The position numbers were made by a program, and so were the translations under genes. From positions 143,076,734-143,140,733 of the forward strand of contig JAHLJT010000631.1 in NCBI GenBank assembly GCA_031308135.1: a DNA stretch of 64,000 bases. The letters run 5' to 3'. Source of the stretch: Acheta domesticus (Eukaryota; Arthropoda; Insecta; Orthoptera; Gryllidae). The first letter of the stretch is position 1. Every line of letters starts with the position of its first letter. Positions 45,319-55,264 of the stretch are shown here, one piece after another. The notes below the pieces were generated by a model. That model did no database searches. It was not told the origin of the DNA and saw only the letters and a list, made by a program, of their open reading frames with translations.

Positions 45319-45847
45319 ACTATTGGTGCTGTAGAATGGCACAGACTTTCTCGCAGTAGGTGTTTTTCTAATCTCGTTAGTGAGATAGAGGATTTGGAGT
45401 GAGCCCTTCACTACTGCCTTTCTTTGTCGCCAAGAAGACTTCTTTTTCGCGCTTTGACAATTACCGGCGTCCTAATGCTAGAGCTGATACAATTATGTTT
45501 TGAGTAATATATAAGTATTCAGCCCATAACACACTCAATGGCCGAAATGGTTAAGGCGTGCTGGGAATGAGTGCTTAATTTCGAAAGATGCCGGGTTCGA
45601 ATTCCAGGCATTGATTTTAATTTGATCAATGTGTTGTTGCAGAAAAAACTATTGAAAAGTGTAGAAACTTGATTGAAAATCATTTACAGTATTTCTACTC
45701 ACTAATAGAATCAATGAATATAAATATACAGGCCGGAAAACGATCTTTTCAGCGCACTGCGCTTGTGTGGAGAAATGGTATCAGCGCCAGCAAGTTAACT
45801 CTGAACTTTGTAACTATGAGAGAAAGTATGTGCTAGCACCACTTGGC
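45319..45847. mobile_element. 529-bp terminal-repeat element (family C) carrying a SINE
   Basis: The left end 'actattggtgctgtagaatg' plus 'gcacagactttctcgc' and the right end 'gagagaaagtatgtgctagc' plus 'accacttgg' are imperfect inverted repeats. They relate to the module A edge and to edges at 46499 ('actaatggtgctacaacagc') and 27239. The interior includes a tRNA-like SINE head. No transposase. Probably a nonautonomous DNA element. Confidence 0.5.
45538..45612 (+). repeat. tRNA-like SINE head
   Basis: TGGCCGAAATGG (A-box-like, about 45540) and GGTTCGAATTCC (B-box match, about 45595) at tRNA spacing, in a Leu/Ser-like layout. The 5' and 3' ends do not pair as an acceptor stem and it runs on into 'gattttaatttgatcaatg', so it is a SINE, not a tRNA gene. 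Confidence 0.55.
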
Positions 45848-45859
45848 GAATTAAATTAT

Positions 45860-47210
45860 ATCGTACTATTAATAAAGTTTAAACACTAAATTGTAACTAC
45901 AGTGTTGTGGAATAGAACATTTATTGCAAATCCATAATTTTTATAAATTTATTGTTGTGTCATCTCCAATTATTTATTTCCAGTGTTCTTTAAATAAACT
46001 AAATAATGTACAGGTTATGAAATATTTAAGTATACCCTTATAAGTAAAACAGATATTTATAAGTACACCCTTATAACTATATCTTAAGTACAAAATATTG
46101 TGAATCACTAAGAAAATAATTCAAATGCGTCAGGTCTTGTGGATGTCAATAAGCATCGGCATGAAAGGTGGATTTGTAAGTTCCACATTGAGGAAGAATA
46201 CTTTTTTAATCAAAGATAGTTCACGGTTTCGTGAATGTATTATGAATATTCTCACACATATAGAAGGAAGTGAATATTAATCAGACCAGCTGCCACAACA
46301 ACACAACAGAGATGAAATGTTGAAATTGAAATAGGCGCCGGGGGTGCAATTGAGTTCCAGAGGAAACAGAAGCCTCGCACACACCGAGAACGATGTAGAT
46401 TCTCTTTCCGAAGCAACAGACCGAACGCAATGACTCAGAGAAACGTTAAGGGAATTTACGTAAATTACGAGATATAATGAATTCAAAACAGAAATAAACT
46501 AATGGTGCTACAACAGCACATACTTTCCTCCGTTATTGGAAACAGCTACGCAGTACTGAAATATTGCACTTTAAGCGCTATTAACATCTTAGCTATTATT
46601 TGCAAACGTCCAGTTCAACCAAGAAGCGAACAACTAACTGTTTCCATCGCAGTGCTGTCAGAACTATGTGATTTCTACAATTGCACAAAAATAAAATACA
46701 AACGTTGTGTAAACCTGTATTGGAAAAAGAAGCCTGTTATCCTGGACAATACAGAAATGCATTCCATAGGGCCATGATTAGAGAAGAGTATTCTAAAACC
46801 ATGTAACAAATACTCTACTCACTACAAACAGCATTTGGTGCGAAAACTAAATATTTTCATGCAAATCTCAACATAAAGTAGACAATTATAACTCCTTTTC
46901 ATACAGCTCCATCAGGTCACAATGACAATGACACAGATATTCGCAAGCGCAAACTGAATTCCATTGTTGCAGACCCTGCATTGTCGCCATTCTGAGAGCT
47001 ATTAATTGTTTTCTTTTTATTTCAAATATTTCAAAATAAACAATTTCTAAAACTAATTCAACGTGACCTTTTGTTATACATTTACACATTAATATGTTTT
47101 AATGTATAACAAAAGATCGAATGTAAGAAACGAACAAAGAAATAATATACAAAATTGCAAATTCTAATTTACTACGCATCCAGCTCTCCGGAGCGCAGTA
47201 AATTTACAGC
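45860..47210. other. AT-rich stretch with a family C edge
   Basis: At 46499-46540 'actaatggtgctacaacagc' plus 'acatactttcctcc' matches the family C/A terminal repeats, but no partner end was found. A short direct repeat 'taagta(t/c)acccttataa' lies at 46028-46078. The frame 46502-46777 starts inside the repeat edge and has no motif. Confidence 0.4.
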
Positions 47211-47212
47211 GG

Positions 47213-48350
47213 ACTATTATGTTTGTCACAAAATTACAGAAAAACTACTCGTATTTGAAAAAAATAACCATTACCTTACTTGAAGATGTAGTTTTGATAA
47301 ATACATTTAATTGAGAAAAAATTGTATTTTGAAAATTGTAGTTTTAAGAAAACGATGAAAACGAAGCTCAGTCAATTCCGAACGGGTTATTATGTTTGTC
47401 AGGAAATTATAGAAAAACAACTCATATTTTCAAAAAATTTAACATGACCTTATTTGAAGATCTGTTTTTGATGAGCATATTTCATTAAGATAGCAATCGT
47501 GTCTTCACAATTGTAGTTGTAGAAAGACGCCGAAATTGTTTTAATTTTAAAAAGTTTTGCAAAATCAGGCATTTCAAAGAACATGAAACGTGTACCATTC
47601 TCTTAAGCTTCTTTTATGCTATCTCAGGTCTCAATTTAATCAATAAACGTTGTGCGGGTAAGAAAAAATGATTTAAAGAAAATTAAAAATTGTCTGTTTG
47701 GCATAAATTTTCGAAAAAAAACTTAGGTTTTATTAAAAATTGAACATCACTTTCTTTGAAGACCTGTTTTTCATGAACACATTTCATTAAGAGTAAAAAT
47801 TGTATCTCCATAATTGTAGTTATAGGAAAATGACAAAAAAATTTGAATCTTTTCAATTTTCGAAAAATTAGAGTTTTTAACCAACATGATACCTACACCA
47901 TTCTCTTAAATGACCTTCAGACTATCCAACAACGAAATTTAGTGAAAATTGTCGGCGCCATTTTTTGAAAATGTTGAAAATGTCCCAGGGGCTTAATGTA
48001 AATACCCTCCAAAATTAAAATATCGGTTTCAAATTCCACGAGATCATTCAGATCAATCGGGGAGTATCAATTTTGGAGAAAATCAGCTGAACGGTGTAGT
48101 TGCTACCGTTGTTTACAGACAGACGGACAGACAGACGAACGGACGGACAGACGTTTTGCTTTCAATTGGTTTTTTCGGTATCAAGGACCCACAAAATAGA
48201 GATTCTGGCGGCACCACGTGTTGGGAGATTTTTTTCTTAATTTAGCATTTGGATTTATCCACTTTCTCGTCACTAGCGCCCTGTAATAAAAGTTTTCTGC
48301 CGAAAATCCGTCGTTTTTTCGCGCAGCATTACATAACTTTACCTCTACAA
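47213..48350 (+). repeat. Module B long copy with internal tandem units
   Basis: Three related internal units start at 'tttgtcacaaaattac' (about 47213), 'tttgtcaggaaattatag' (about 47395) and 'tttggcataaattttcg' (about 47697). Each has 'gaaga(t/c)(g/c)tgtttttgatga'-like and 'cataattgtagtt'-like words. Then come 'cccaggggcttaatgtaaat', a GACGGACA block (48115-48153), 'caaggacccacaaaataga', 'cgcagcattacataacttt' and a truncated edge near 48350. It is the longest continuous B interior here. Confidence 0.7.
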
Positions 48351-48354
48351 AACT

Positions 48355-49070
48355 GGATGGATGCTGAATGTGAAAACCTACGATTCGAGTCTCACCTAAT
48401 GATACTTAATGTGATTAAGATCGCAAATATAGTAGTATTTGGGCAGCTATCTAGTCCAGACGTTTTTCAAGTTTTGATCTGTACAGAATTCTACCTCTCA
48501 AAACATTAAAACTGTAATGTATCATATCAATAGAATTTCCATGAACGACGAGTTTGAAATATTAGTACATCTGACAAAATTATTGACTTTTCAAATTTAT
48601 TTAAATAAGGTCTTATATGTAATAAATTATTACAAAGACGTGCTAGAAAGTAACATAAAATTATTTCCAATTCATACGGCAACCTGAAAGAAACTCAACA
48701 TCATAAACCATTACAACAAAGGAAGTAAGGTGTTAGTGTGATTGAATATTTTAACACTGGAGTTCAGAGATATAAATCATCGAAATATGCAATTAGATAA
48801 GTGTATTTGCAGAACTTAACAGCTTGCTGGTGTCTCCTAACTTGGTTGAAAGTTTCAAGTGAATTCAAATTGATTGATCTGGCTCCACATTGAGCATTAT
48901 GTAGAGTACCTAAAGATACACAGCCATTGGAAGACTGATGTCTCAGAAATATGTGGCGGAAAAAGTTCTCATTGAAGCAACAGACGGATAGGACCCTCAA
49001 CGATAGAACGATGCCTACAAATCAAATTATCCCACAGTAGAGCAAAGACATCCGTTCATACACAAATATT
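48355..49070. other. AT-rich stretch, nothing recognised
   Basis: No repeat edge, boxes or credible frame recognised. Confidence 0.4.
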
Positions 49071-49073
49071 GAA

Positions 49074-49150
49074 CTAGTGGTGCTACAAAATGGTACAGAC
49101 TTCCTCATACTATCTAGTTTTCTAATTTATTTTTGTCTAGACCAGCTTTT
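49074..49150 (-). repeat. Module A terminal fragment
   Basis: 'ctagtggtgctacaaaatgg' then 'tacagacttcctcatactat' matches the A edge for about 60 bases and then diverges. A truncated single end. Confidence 0.6.
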
Positions 49151-49234
49151 CTCTTGCCCTATCCTCTTGCCGATTGACCACGCGTAAACCCGACAACCCT
49201 AGTCATAAAAATGTTGATGTCTTTCCGAGCGCAC

Positions 49235-49520
49235 ACCTAGGCAAACCTTGCAGATGATGCCAGAGCATTTCTTTGCGGTGGGCGGGCGGGGCGGTGGGCG
49301 GGCGGGGCGGCGGGCGCGTGGTGGCCGGCGGCGCGGGCGGTGCGGGCGGGGCGAGGGGAGGACGCGTGCCGGCGCGTAGCGGCCGCTCGTAAACGGAGCG
49401 CGAGTGTTGTTTCCGCGCCGCGCAGATACCATCGGAGGCCGTGCGGGGCGCTGCCCTCTCGCTGCCGGGCCTCGCGCGCGGCCGGCGCACAGTGCTTCAC
49501 CGGAGAAAACAGGTTAAACG
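49235..49520. promoter_or_regulatory. CpG-rich island
   Basis: GC-rich block starting with (GGGCGGGGCGGT)-like words at 49279-49316. Frames on both strands are compositional. It lies 60 bp upstream of a long (TC)n tract. Confidence 0.4.
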
Positions 49521-49577
49521 TAAAATAAAACATAGCAATAATGGTTATACCCCCTCTCTCTTTATCTCTATTTCTCC

Positions 49578-49580
<3 letters not shown>

Positions 49581-49652
<72 letters not shown>
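49581..49652 (+). repeat. (TC)36 microsatellite
   Basis: Thirty-six uninterrupted TC dinucleotides, the longest pure microsatellite in the window. Arg-Glu or Ser-Leu repeat frames across it are artefacts. Confidence 0.98.
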
Positions 49653-49654
<2 letters not shown>

Positions 49655-49839
49655 ACATTTATACAAACACAATATTATTAATTTCCAATGCCAATGAACA
49701 TGACTAATTTTCGCGCATAAATTGAAGAAAGAAAAAAAAAACAACTGTGCAGCCTCCGGTCATGTTGGAGGTGTCTATAGTTTCCTTCGATACCCGAGAA
49801 TTGGGGCAAATCCAGAAATAGCTGTTGTGTAGGGCCAAC

Positions 49840-50245
49840 GTTTAAATTCGCCGCGCGCGCGCCGCGAGTCTGCCAGCGGCGGCACCCGCAAGCGCCGACA
49901 GACGCCAGTTCAGGGGTGAAGAGTTCGCGAGGCAGAGCAGTGCGGTCTCAGAGATGGGGACCTGCACCCAGATGGTGCGAGGCGCGCACGGCACCGGCCA
50001 AATGGGGGACATTGTTGGCGGCGGCGGCGACGGCGAGCGAGCGGCTCGCTCCGACTCCATCCGAGCCCGGCCAAGGGCTTCGCAGAAGCTGCTGGCCGCG
50101 CCACGCGAGGCGGACGCTGGAAACTTACACCGCGCACTTGCTGCGAGGCGTTCGCCCCCCGCTCGCATTCTCCACCAGAGCGGCGGCTGGCGCGTGCAAG
50201 AGGGCGTGCGGCTGGAGCAGCCCAGGGCGGCCGGAATTCGTTCCA
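49840..50245. promoter_or_regulatory. CpG-rich island
   Basis: Very CpG-dense, beginning with GCGCGCGCGCCGCG (about 49852). A plus-strand frame beginning MGTCTQMVRGAHGTGQ (49954) and rivals on both strands overlap; none has a domain I know. With the 49235 island it brackets the (TC)36 tract. If any island here is a first exon this is a fair candidate, but the evidence is weak. Confidence 0.4.
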
Positions 50246-50249
50246 CTTG

Positions 50250-52575
50250 TACTGTTGTTCATTTTATGGATTACAATAAAACTTGGTTTGAAGTGCAAAA
50301 TGTTTACTGTGTTGCCCGACCTACCCGAACGTAACAGAAACAATTTTGATTTTGAATGCCAAATGCAAATGTTTGGTTGTGTTATTCCGTCTATTATCAT
50401 ATTGCGTGTATCAAATGAATAATCATTGCATCGCATTTACGGCACAACTAACAGCAAGGCTTTAAGAAAAGGGCCGCCTGCCATTAAATATTTGTTATTT
50501 ACATGTTGCGTAACGAAACGAACTTTTTATATTCTTGGTGTGTAAAGAACAGCCGTTTATTTTATAAACTAAGTGAATACTGTATTTCTCTGATAATACA
50601 ATGCAATGTGAGCAGCCCATTCGACAGAACAGTAACATTTTTCAGTGAACATTTAAGACAAAAAATCCATATCACGAATTCTGAATTTCAAAATAGTAAA
50701 GTTTGGAATTTTCTTACAATTTTCACTCCATACAAAAGCGAGTAGAATGTCAATGATCCATACGAGTCCATTCGTAGTTTCGCAAGAGATTACGTGACCA
50801 GAGAAATTAAACACTTCAATCTAGTAATAAAGTCCGCAATATATAAATTCCCAACAAATGTAAAAATACGTACCTGAATTTGATTGTCGCGACGTTATCT
50901 ACAGAAGTCTGTATTATACGAAGAGATAATTCTTTTTGAATTCATTTTTAGCATTTGTACTTGTTGGGTTCGAATACTTAAAATACGAATATTTAAAATA
51001 TAGTTGAGTAGAGAGCTCGATCAAACTTGTACATTTGAACGAAGCTCCATAAAATTAAATGTTTATTTAATGAAATAATTAAAAATATCTAAATATTAGA
51101 ATTTTCAAATATTGCAAATGAAATAGTTACTGCTCCAATTGTGATTTTAATTAAAAGGTGTGTCCATGTATGCACCTTTTAACACCCTTTGTCAGGATTT
51201 TATGACTTCGGCCTTACTGTGTGGCTCTTCGCAGTGCTTGTTTTCTCCTGAAAGGCGCCGCAGTCCTCAAGTGAAGAGAAAATGCGTTTACGAGTCGAGG
51301 ATAGAGTTATGCGCTGTTTGGAAACGGAATGTAAAACACTTCGCAACTACTCGAAAACCGCAACAGGTGCCGATAAATGCCGGCAGTATATCTAGTCGAT
51401 TTCTGGTATTCGACGTCCGCTTCAGGGGCGGGCAGTTCTACGAATATTTTGTAAATAAGTGATACGTATGGGTGATGTAATAATGAGTTGTTTATGAATC
51501 TCCCGTGTTTGGTGAAATGTTTCTTCGGTAAATGTTTTCAGTTTACTACTCAGAAAGGTGCTTTAGGGAAAACCTGTTTAAATCAGTCTCTTCGATTGGA
51601 ATGCGCGGATCATTGCTTGTGACACGTTAACACGCCACCTGTTGCGGTACAGCGGCGGAACATCTAACACGATCTTCACCATGTGGAGTGCCTCCTCGGA
51701 CGTGGACTCTTTCATACTCGGGGGTCTCAAGAGTCCGCATCCTTGGATACACTCATCTTAATTATTGCCCCTAAGATTCTTTAACAATGAAATTCCGTTG
51801 CAGACAGTAGTGGTGCTGTTAGAACTGCCCTTCTCCTTATTCACAAAGGGACTTTCATGCTTTGTTCACATTTTTAATGTTAAATAATACCGATTTATGA
51901 ATCATCATAGAATTTCCCTCTGGAAACTCCTTTTCATTGTAAGCACAAGGATGTGTCCATACTGGTTGTTATGTTCTTAGTGCACATACTTTGCAGAAAG
52001 AGGCGCATTAAGCACAGTTAATCAATGTTGAAAGAGGGATGCACTGTCATCGAGACATGTGAAGTGTACTTCCTTAAGATATCGCCAGCACACTTGAATT
52101 AATCATCGCAAAAAAATCTTTAGACACTTTCCCTTTACTTCTAAATTACATACTTTTTACTTTCAACATTTCTTGGTTAATTAATTATACATTTGTATCA
52201 TCTCTATATCTGTGATGAAAGTGAAGATGACGAAAAGGAGAAATTCCCCCAAACGAAACGAATTCCTAAATATTCGAATTTCGAGATTCAAGGACTTGTT
52301 TTCTTCTTCTTTGTTCCTCTGGACCACAAATGATCAATAAAGGTCGTTTCAAATAACCATTTGACATTATAAGTTGTTGTTTCTCTTTTTATTTAAGGAG
52401 ACTTCAATTTCATATGCAGTCATAAGAGAATATAAAAGTCATTACACAGAAATCCACTTCGCTCGAAGAGAATTACGACGCTTGAAGTTTTACTTCCAAT
52501 TTTATCTCCCATCCGACACCAAGGGCATCTCAGTGCACTTCTGCATGTCATAAAACAATAAGGAGTAGTATCTCG
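50250..52575. other. AT-rich stretch, nothing recognised
   Basis: Short frames at 50503-50745 and 51160-51462 lack motifs. 51600-51780 is a little more GC-rich. No terminal repeats or RNA genes recognised. Confidence 0.4.
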
Positions 52576-52889
52576 GAACTCGTTCCGCTCCTCACAATGG
52601 AGCCCAGGACGCCGCTGCGAGTGGAAAGTTCACAGGGAGAAGCAGAGGCAAGCGGCTGCCACGCCGCGACCTTCGCGTGCGTTCTCCTTCAGTGATCTCC
52701 TTTTATCGACGCCGCTCTCCATCAACGGCCTTTTAGGCCAGATCTTCTGACGCAGCTTCCGAAAGCCAGGTCTGGCAGTGTCGAATGTTGGTTGACACGA
52801 CGTAGGATGGTGCGAGAGAGAGTGATGGGAGACGACTCGTGTGAGGAGATATGTGGGGCGTTAGACCGTGCCATCTGATCCGTGGTCAT

Positions 52890-53050
52890 TTGGGGTGGAG
52901 ACAAGGTAAGGCAATGTGAAGAGAGGTAATGCCACGTGCAGACAGATTATGTCACGAGAAGAGTGGTTAAACCACTTGCAGGGAGATTATGCCACATTGA
53001 GAGAGGTGCTGCCTGTGCGAGTCGATACGATGCGAGGTGAAGTGAAATGA
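52890..53050 (+). repeat. Degenerate short tandem repeat, ~22-25 bp
   Basis: Loosely repeated words: 'aaggcaatgtgaagagaggt', 'aatgccacgtgcagacagat', 'tatgtcacgagaagagtggt', 'aaaccacttgcagggagat', 'tatgccacattgagagaggt' and 'gctgcctgtgcgag'. The recurring core is (t/a)atg(c/t)cac followed by gaga. Very diverged. Confidence 0.45.
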
Positions 53051-53502
53051 TGAAAGATGGTTTGAAGTTTCCTGAAGCTCTGCAAGGCAGTACAGAGGGA
53101 GAGGACGCAGTACAAATGCTATACCGTGACTTAAAGATTGCAGCAACCCGAAAACGTGACATTAATTTTTTATTTACTTAATTTTTTTTTATTTTCAAAA
53201 AACATTTCTGACAATTTGATCAAAACTTATACTGAATACTTTTTTGCTTAAAATAGAAATAGGATCAGCAAAATGAGTACCTAATAATTCACACAGACAT
53301 TTTTACAGAGGTTTGTAGGCCAAAAAAGGTTATTTGATTCTAGTCCATGACATTTCAAATTACAGATGTGCACAATATTATCACCACATTCTACTGTGAA
53401 ATTATTTTCAAAATCGTTCAATACATATAATTAAAAACCTATTGGAATTGGTATAATTTAGAAAATTGAAAGCACTGATATTTAATATTTAAAAATACAA
53501 GG

Positions 53503-53717
53503 GCCGGCCCCGTGGCCGAGACCGCTAAGGCAGTAGTGCCGTAGAGGTCTTGGACCGTGGGGTCGCGGGTTCGAGTCCCGCCTCAGGCATGGTTGTATGT
53601 GTTCGTCCTTTCACCCTCTCTCATCACCATATCGTGTCATCATCATGTCATAACGTTACTCCCAATAGTGGTCGCTAATGACCGAGTAGTTGATGCGACC
53701 TTAAACAAAAAAAAAAC

Positions 53718-53740
<23 letters not shown>
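53503..53740 (+). mobile_element. tRNA-derived SINE (family S2), intact
   Basis: The tRNA-like head carries an A box TGGCCGAGACCG (53513) and a B box GGTTCGAGTCC (53568-53578), matching polymerase III promoter consensus. The long spacing between them suggests a Leu/Ser-type ancestor. A unique body (to about 53705) and an A-rich tail follow. It is bracketed by AAAAATACAAGG at 53491-53502 and 53741-53752, an exact target duplication apart from overlap with the tail. The intact promoter, pure tail and perfect flanks indicate recent insertion. Mobilisation would need LINE machinery. Confidence 0.9.
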
Positions 53741-53750
<10 letters not shown>

Positions 53751-53775
53751 GGAAGGAAAAAATCAATTACGAAGA

Positions 53776-54376
53776 TCACTCCAAAAGTAATGCACGCTAC
53801 TCTTTTTTAATCCATTTTCTTTTCGCTCTTTGCTCTTTACAGATTTCGTAGAATCATTCTCTGAGTTGCTCTTGCAGCACTCGTTTAAGATGGCTGCTGG
53901 ATTAGATGTTCGTCGGAAGTAACGTGTTGTGACAACGCGGCAGTGACAAACATTCACAAGAGGTTTAAAAAACGTATGTGGAGAAGATGCTCTTGCTCGC
54001 AGTCCAGTTGGTAGGTGAGCTTCCAGATTATCTGGCAAGGGCAAGCTTATACTCGGATCTTCCGTGCAGCGGCAGACCGCGCTTTTCACATTCTCGTGGC
54101 AATGCGCAGCTCCTTCACAACCTCATTTTGGCTAAAACAGTGTAACCGTGAAAGAATTGGCAATAAAAGTGGGTATAGGAGAAGCTAGTATGTGCGGAAT
54201 ATTCCAGTTGATAAAAGGTTTCTGACAGATGGCTTCCAGGAAATGACTCCGTTGGGAAGGCTCATAAACAGAGGCTAAGATGTGCTGGTCCAGACTTCTA
54301 CCGTGTGGGGGTATATGCCCTTCTTCCAAGGTGTCTAAGGCTGTAGAAAGAGAAGGAAATTGCGTGGAGAAGTGAC
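53776..54376 (+). pseudogene. mariner-type transposase remnant, internally deleted
   Basis: The start matches a mariner-like terminal repeat, CACTCCAAAAGTAATGC (53776). Coding traces follow in mariner order across several frames: GEDALARSPV (first helix-turn-helix), then SGRPR (about 54068), then VKELAIKVGIGEASM (second helix-turn-helix, 54145-54195). It then jumps to a C-terminal FYRVGVYALLP and a terminal EGNCVEK-stop (54290-54376). The catalytic core with its aspartates is absent, deleted between about 54215 and 54290. No right terminal repeat was found. Assignment to a mariner subfamily is not attempted. Confidence 0.8.
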
Positions 54377-54524
54377 ATTTTGTTCCTCAGAGATGGATTT
54401 ACGTGCTGTAAAAATAGCAAAAGTATGGAAAATACATTGAACGTTTAAAAAATTGTTATTTAGGGAATTGTATATAGGGAATAAGTAATAGAGGGAATAC
54501 ACGTAATAGAATACTCTTTAATAT

Positions 54525-54615
54525 GACGTACAGTTCATTTTGGGGTATTTTTTTGCTTTTTCAAAAATTACACAAACGTAATTTTTTTGAAAGATCACTC
54601 ACACCGCTAAAATGT
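54525..54615 (+). repeat. Module A interior fragment
   Basis: 'actctttaatatgacgtaca' followed by 'ttacacaaacgtaatttttt' and 'gaaagatcactcacaccg' matches 33155-33245. About 90 bases only; truncated on both sides. Confidence 0.6.
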
Positions 54616-54887
54616 AACATAACGCCGGATTTTCTGCTAGTTTAATAATATTGTAATTAAATTCAGATCACTGGTTACTGAGCAGCTCTAGTCGACCAAA
54701 TGCAAATCGAGAGGATGTGGCATTATGGAAGTTTAGCGGTCTCTGTGGACAGAGTTCGGAACGTCTTCCATTTCGACCCAAAGGTTTGTGCAAAATCTCT
54801 TTCACCCGCTGCTCGAGATGTAGGTGTCGATTGCTGTATGATAACGCCATGTTTTAAACTCCTTGATTATACTCGCGCGAATTGTTT

Positions 54888-55264
54888 GTCACTGCAGGGC
54901 CTCTGACCGGGAGGTCTTAGGTTCGAGATCCGACGTTGGCACAGCTAGATAGCTGGGTCGAATTCAGTCTGGATAAGAATTCTAGCGGCTGACTGCTCTG
55001 ATCGGTAGTTGTCCGTGGTATCTACGATGAACATGAGGCGAATGCTGGAGCAGTACTCTTGACAAACGGGCCATGGGCCGCGCGCGATCTTTCCTTCCTC
55101 TTCCTTGTTCTATCCCACTCTTTACACACGCACTTACACTAACATGTACTCCACTACCACATATGCCGGGAGACCGGTCGGGGGCTTATAGCTTGTCCCG
55201 GCTGGGGCGGTGCCCCACTGGCGAGAGATACCTGGTTGAGGAAAATTCCGCTAGCCGACAGTAA
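54888..55264 (+). repeat. S1 SINE, first part, split by a transposon
   Basis: From 'cactgcagggcctctgacc' with a B box GGTTCGAGATCC (about 54920), 'gctgggtcgaattcagtc', 'ccgcgcgcgatctttcc', 'cggctggggcggtgccccac' and 'gttgaggaaaattccgctag'. It lacks the A-box end. It stops at the transposon boundary at 55264 and resumes at 57708. Confidence 0.75.

Noticed and set aside
49916..50422. Coding first exon in the CpG island
   Set aside because: Five overlapping frames on both strands compete; no motif, and no convincing splice donor can be chosen by eye.
53503..53590. Leu/Ser-like tRNA gene
   Set aside because: The promoter boxes are good, but the sequence runs into a body and A tail with target duplications, so it is a SINE. 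The heads at 8435, 21735-21800, 26065, 45540 and 62830 were rejected likewise.
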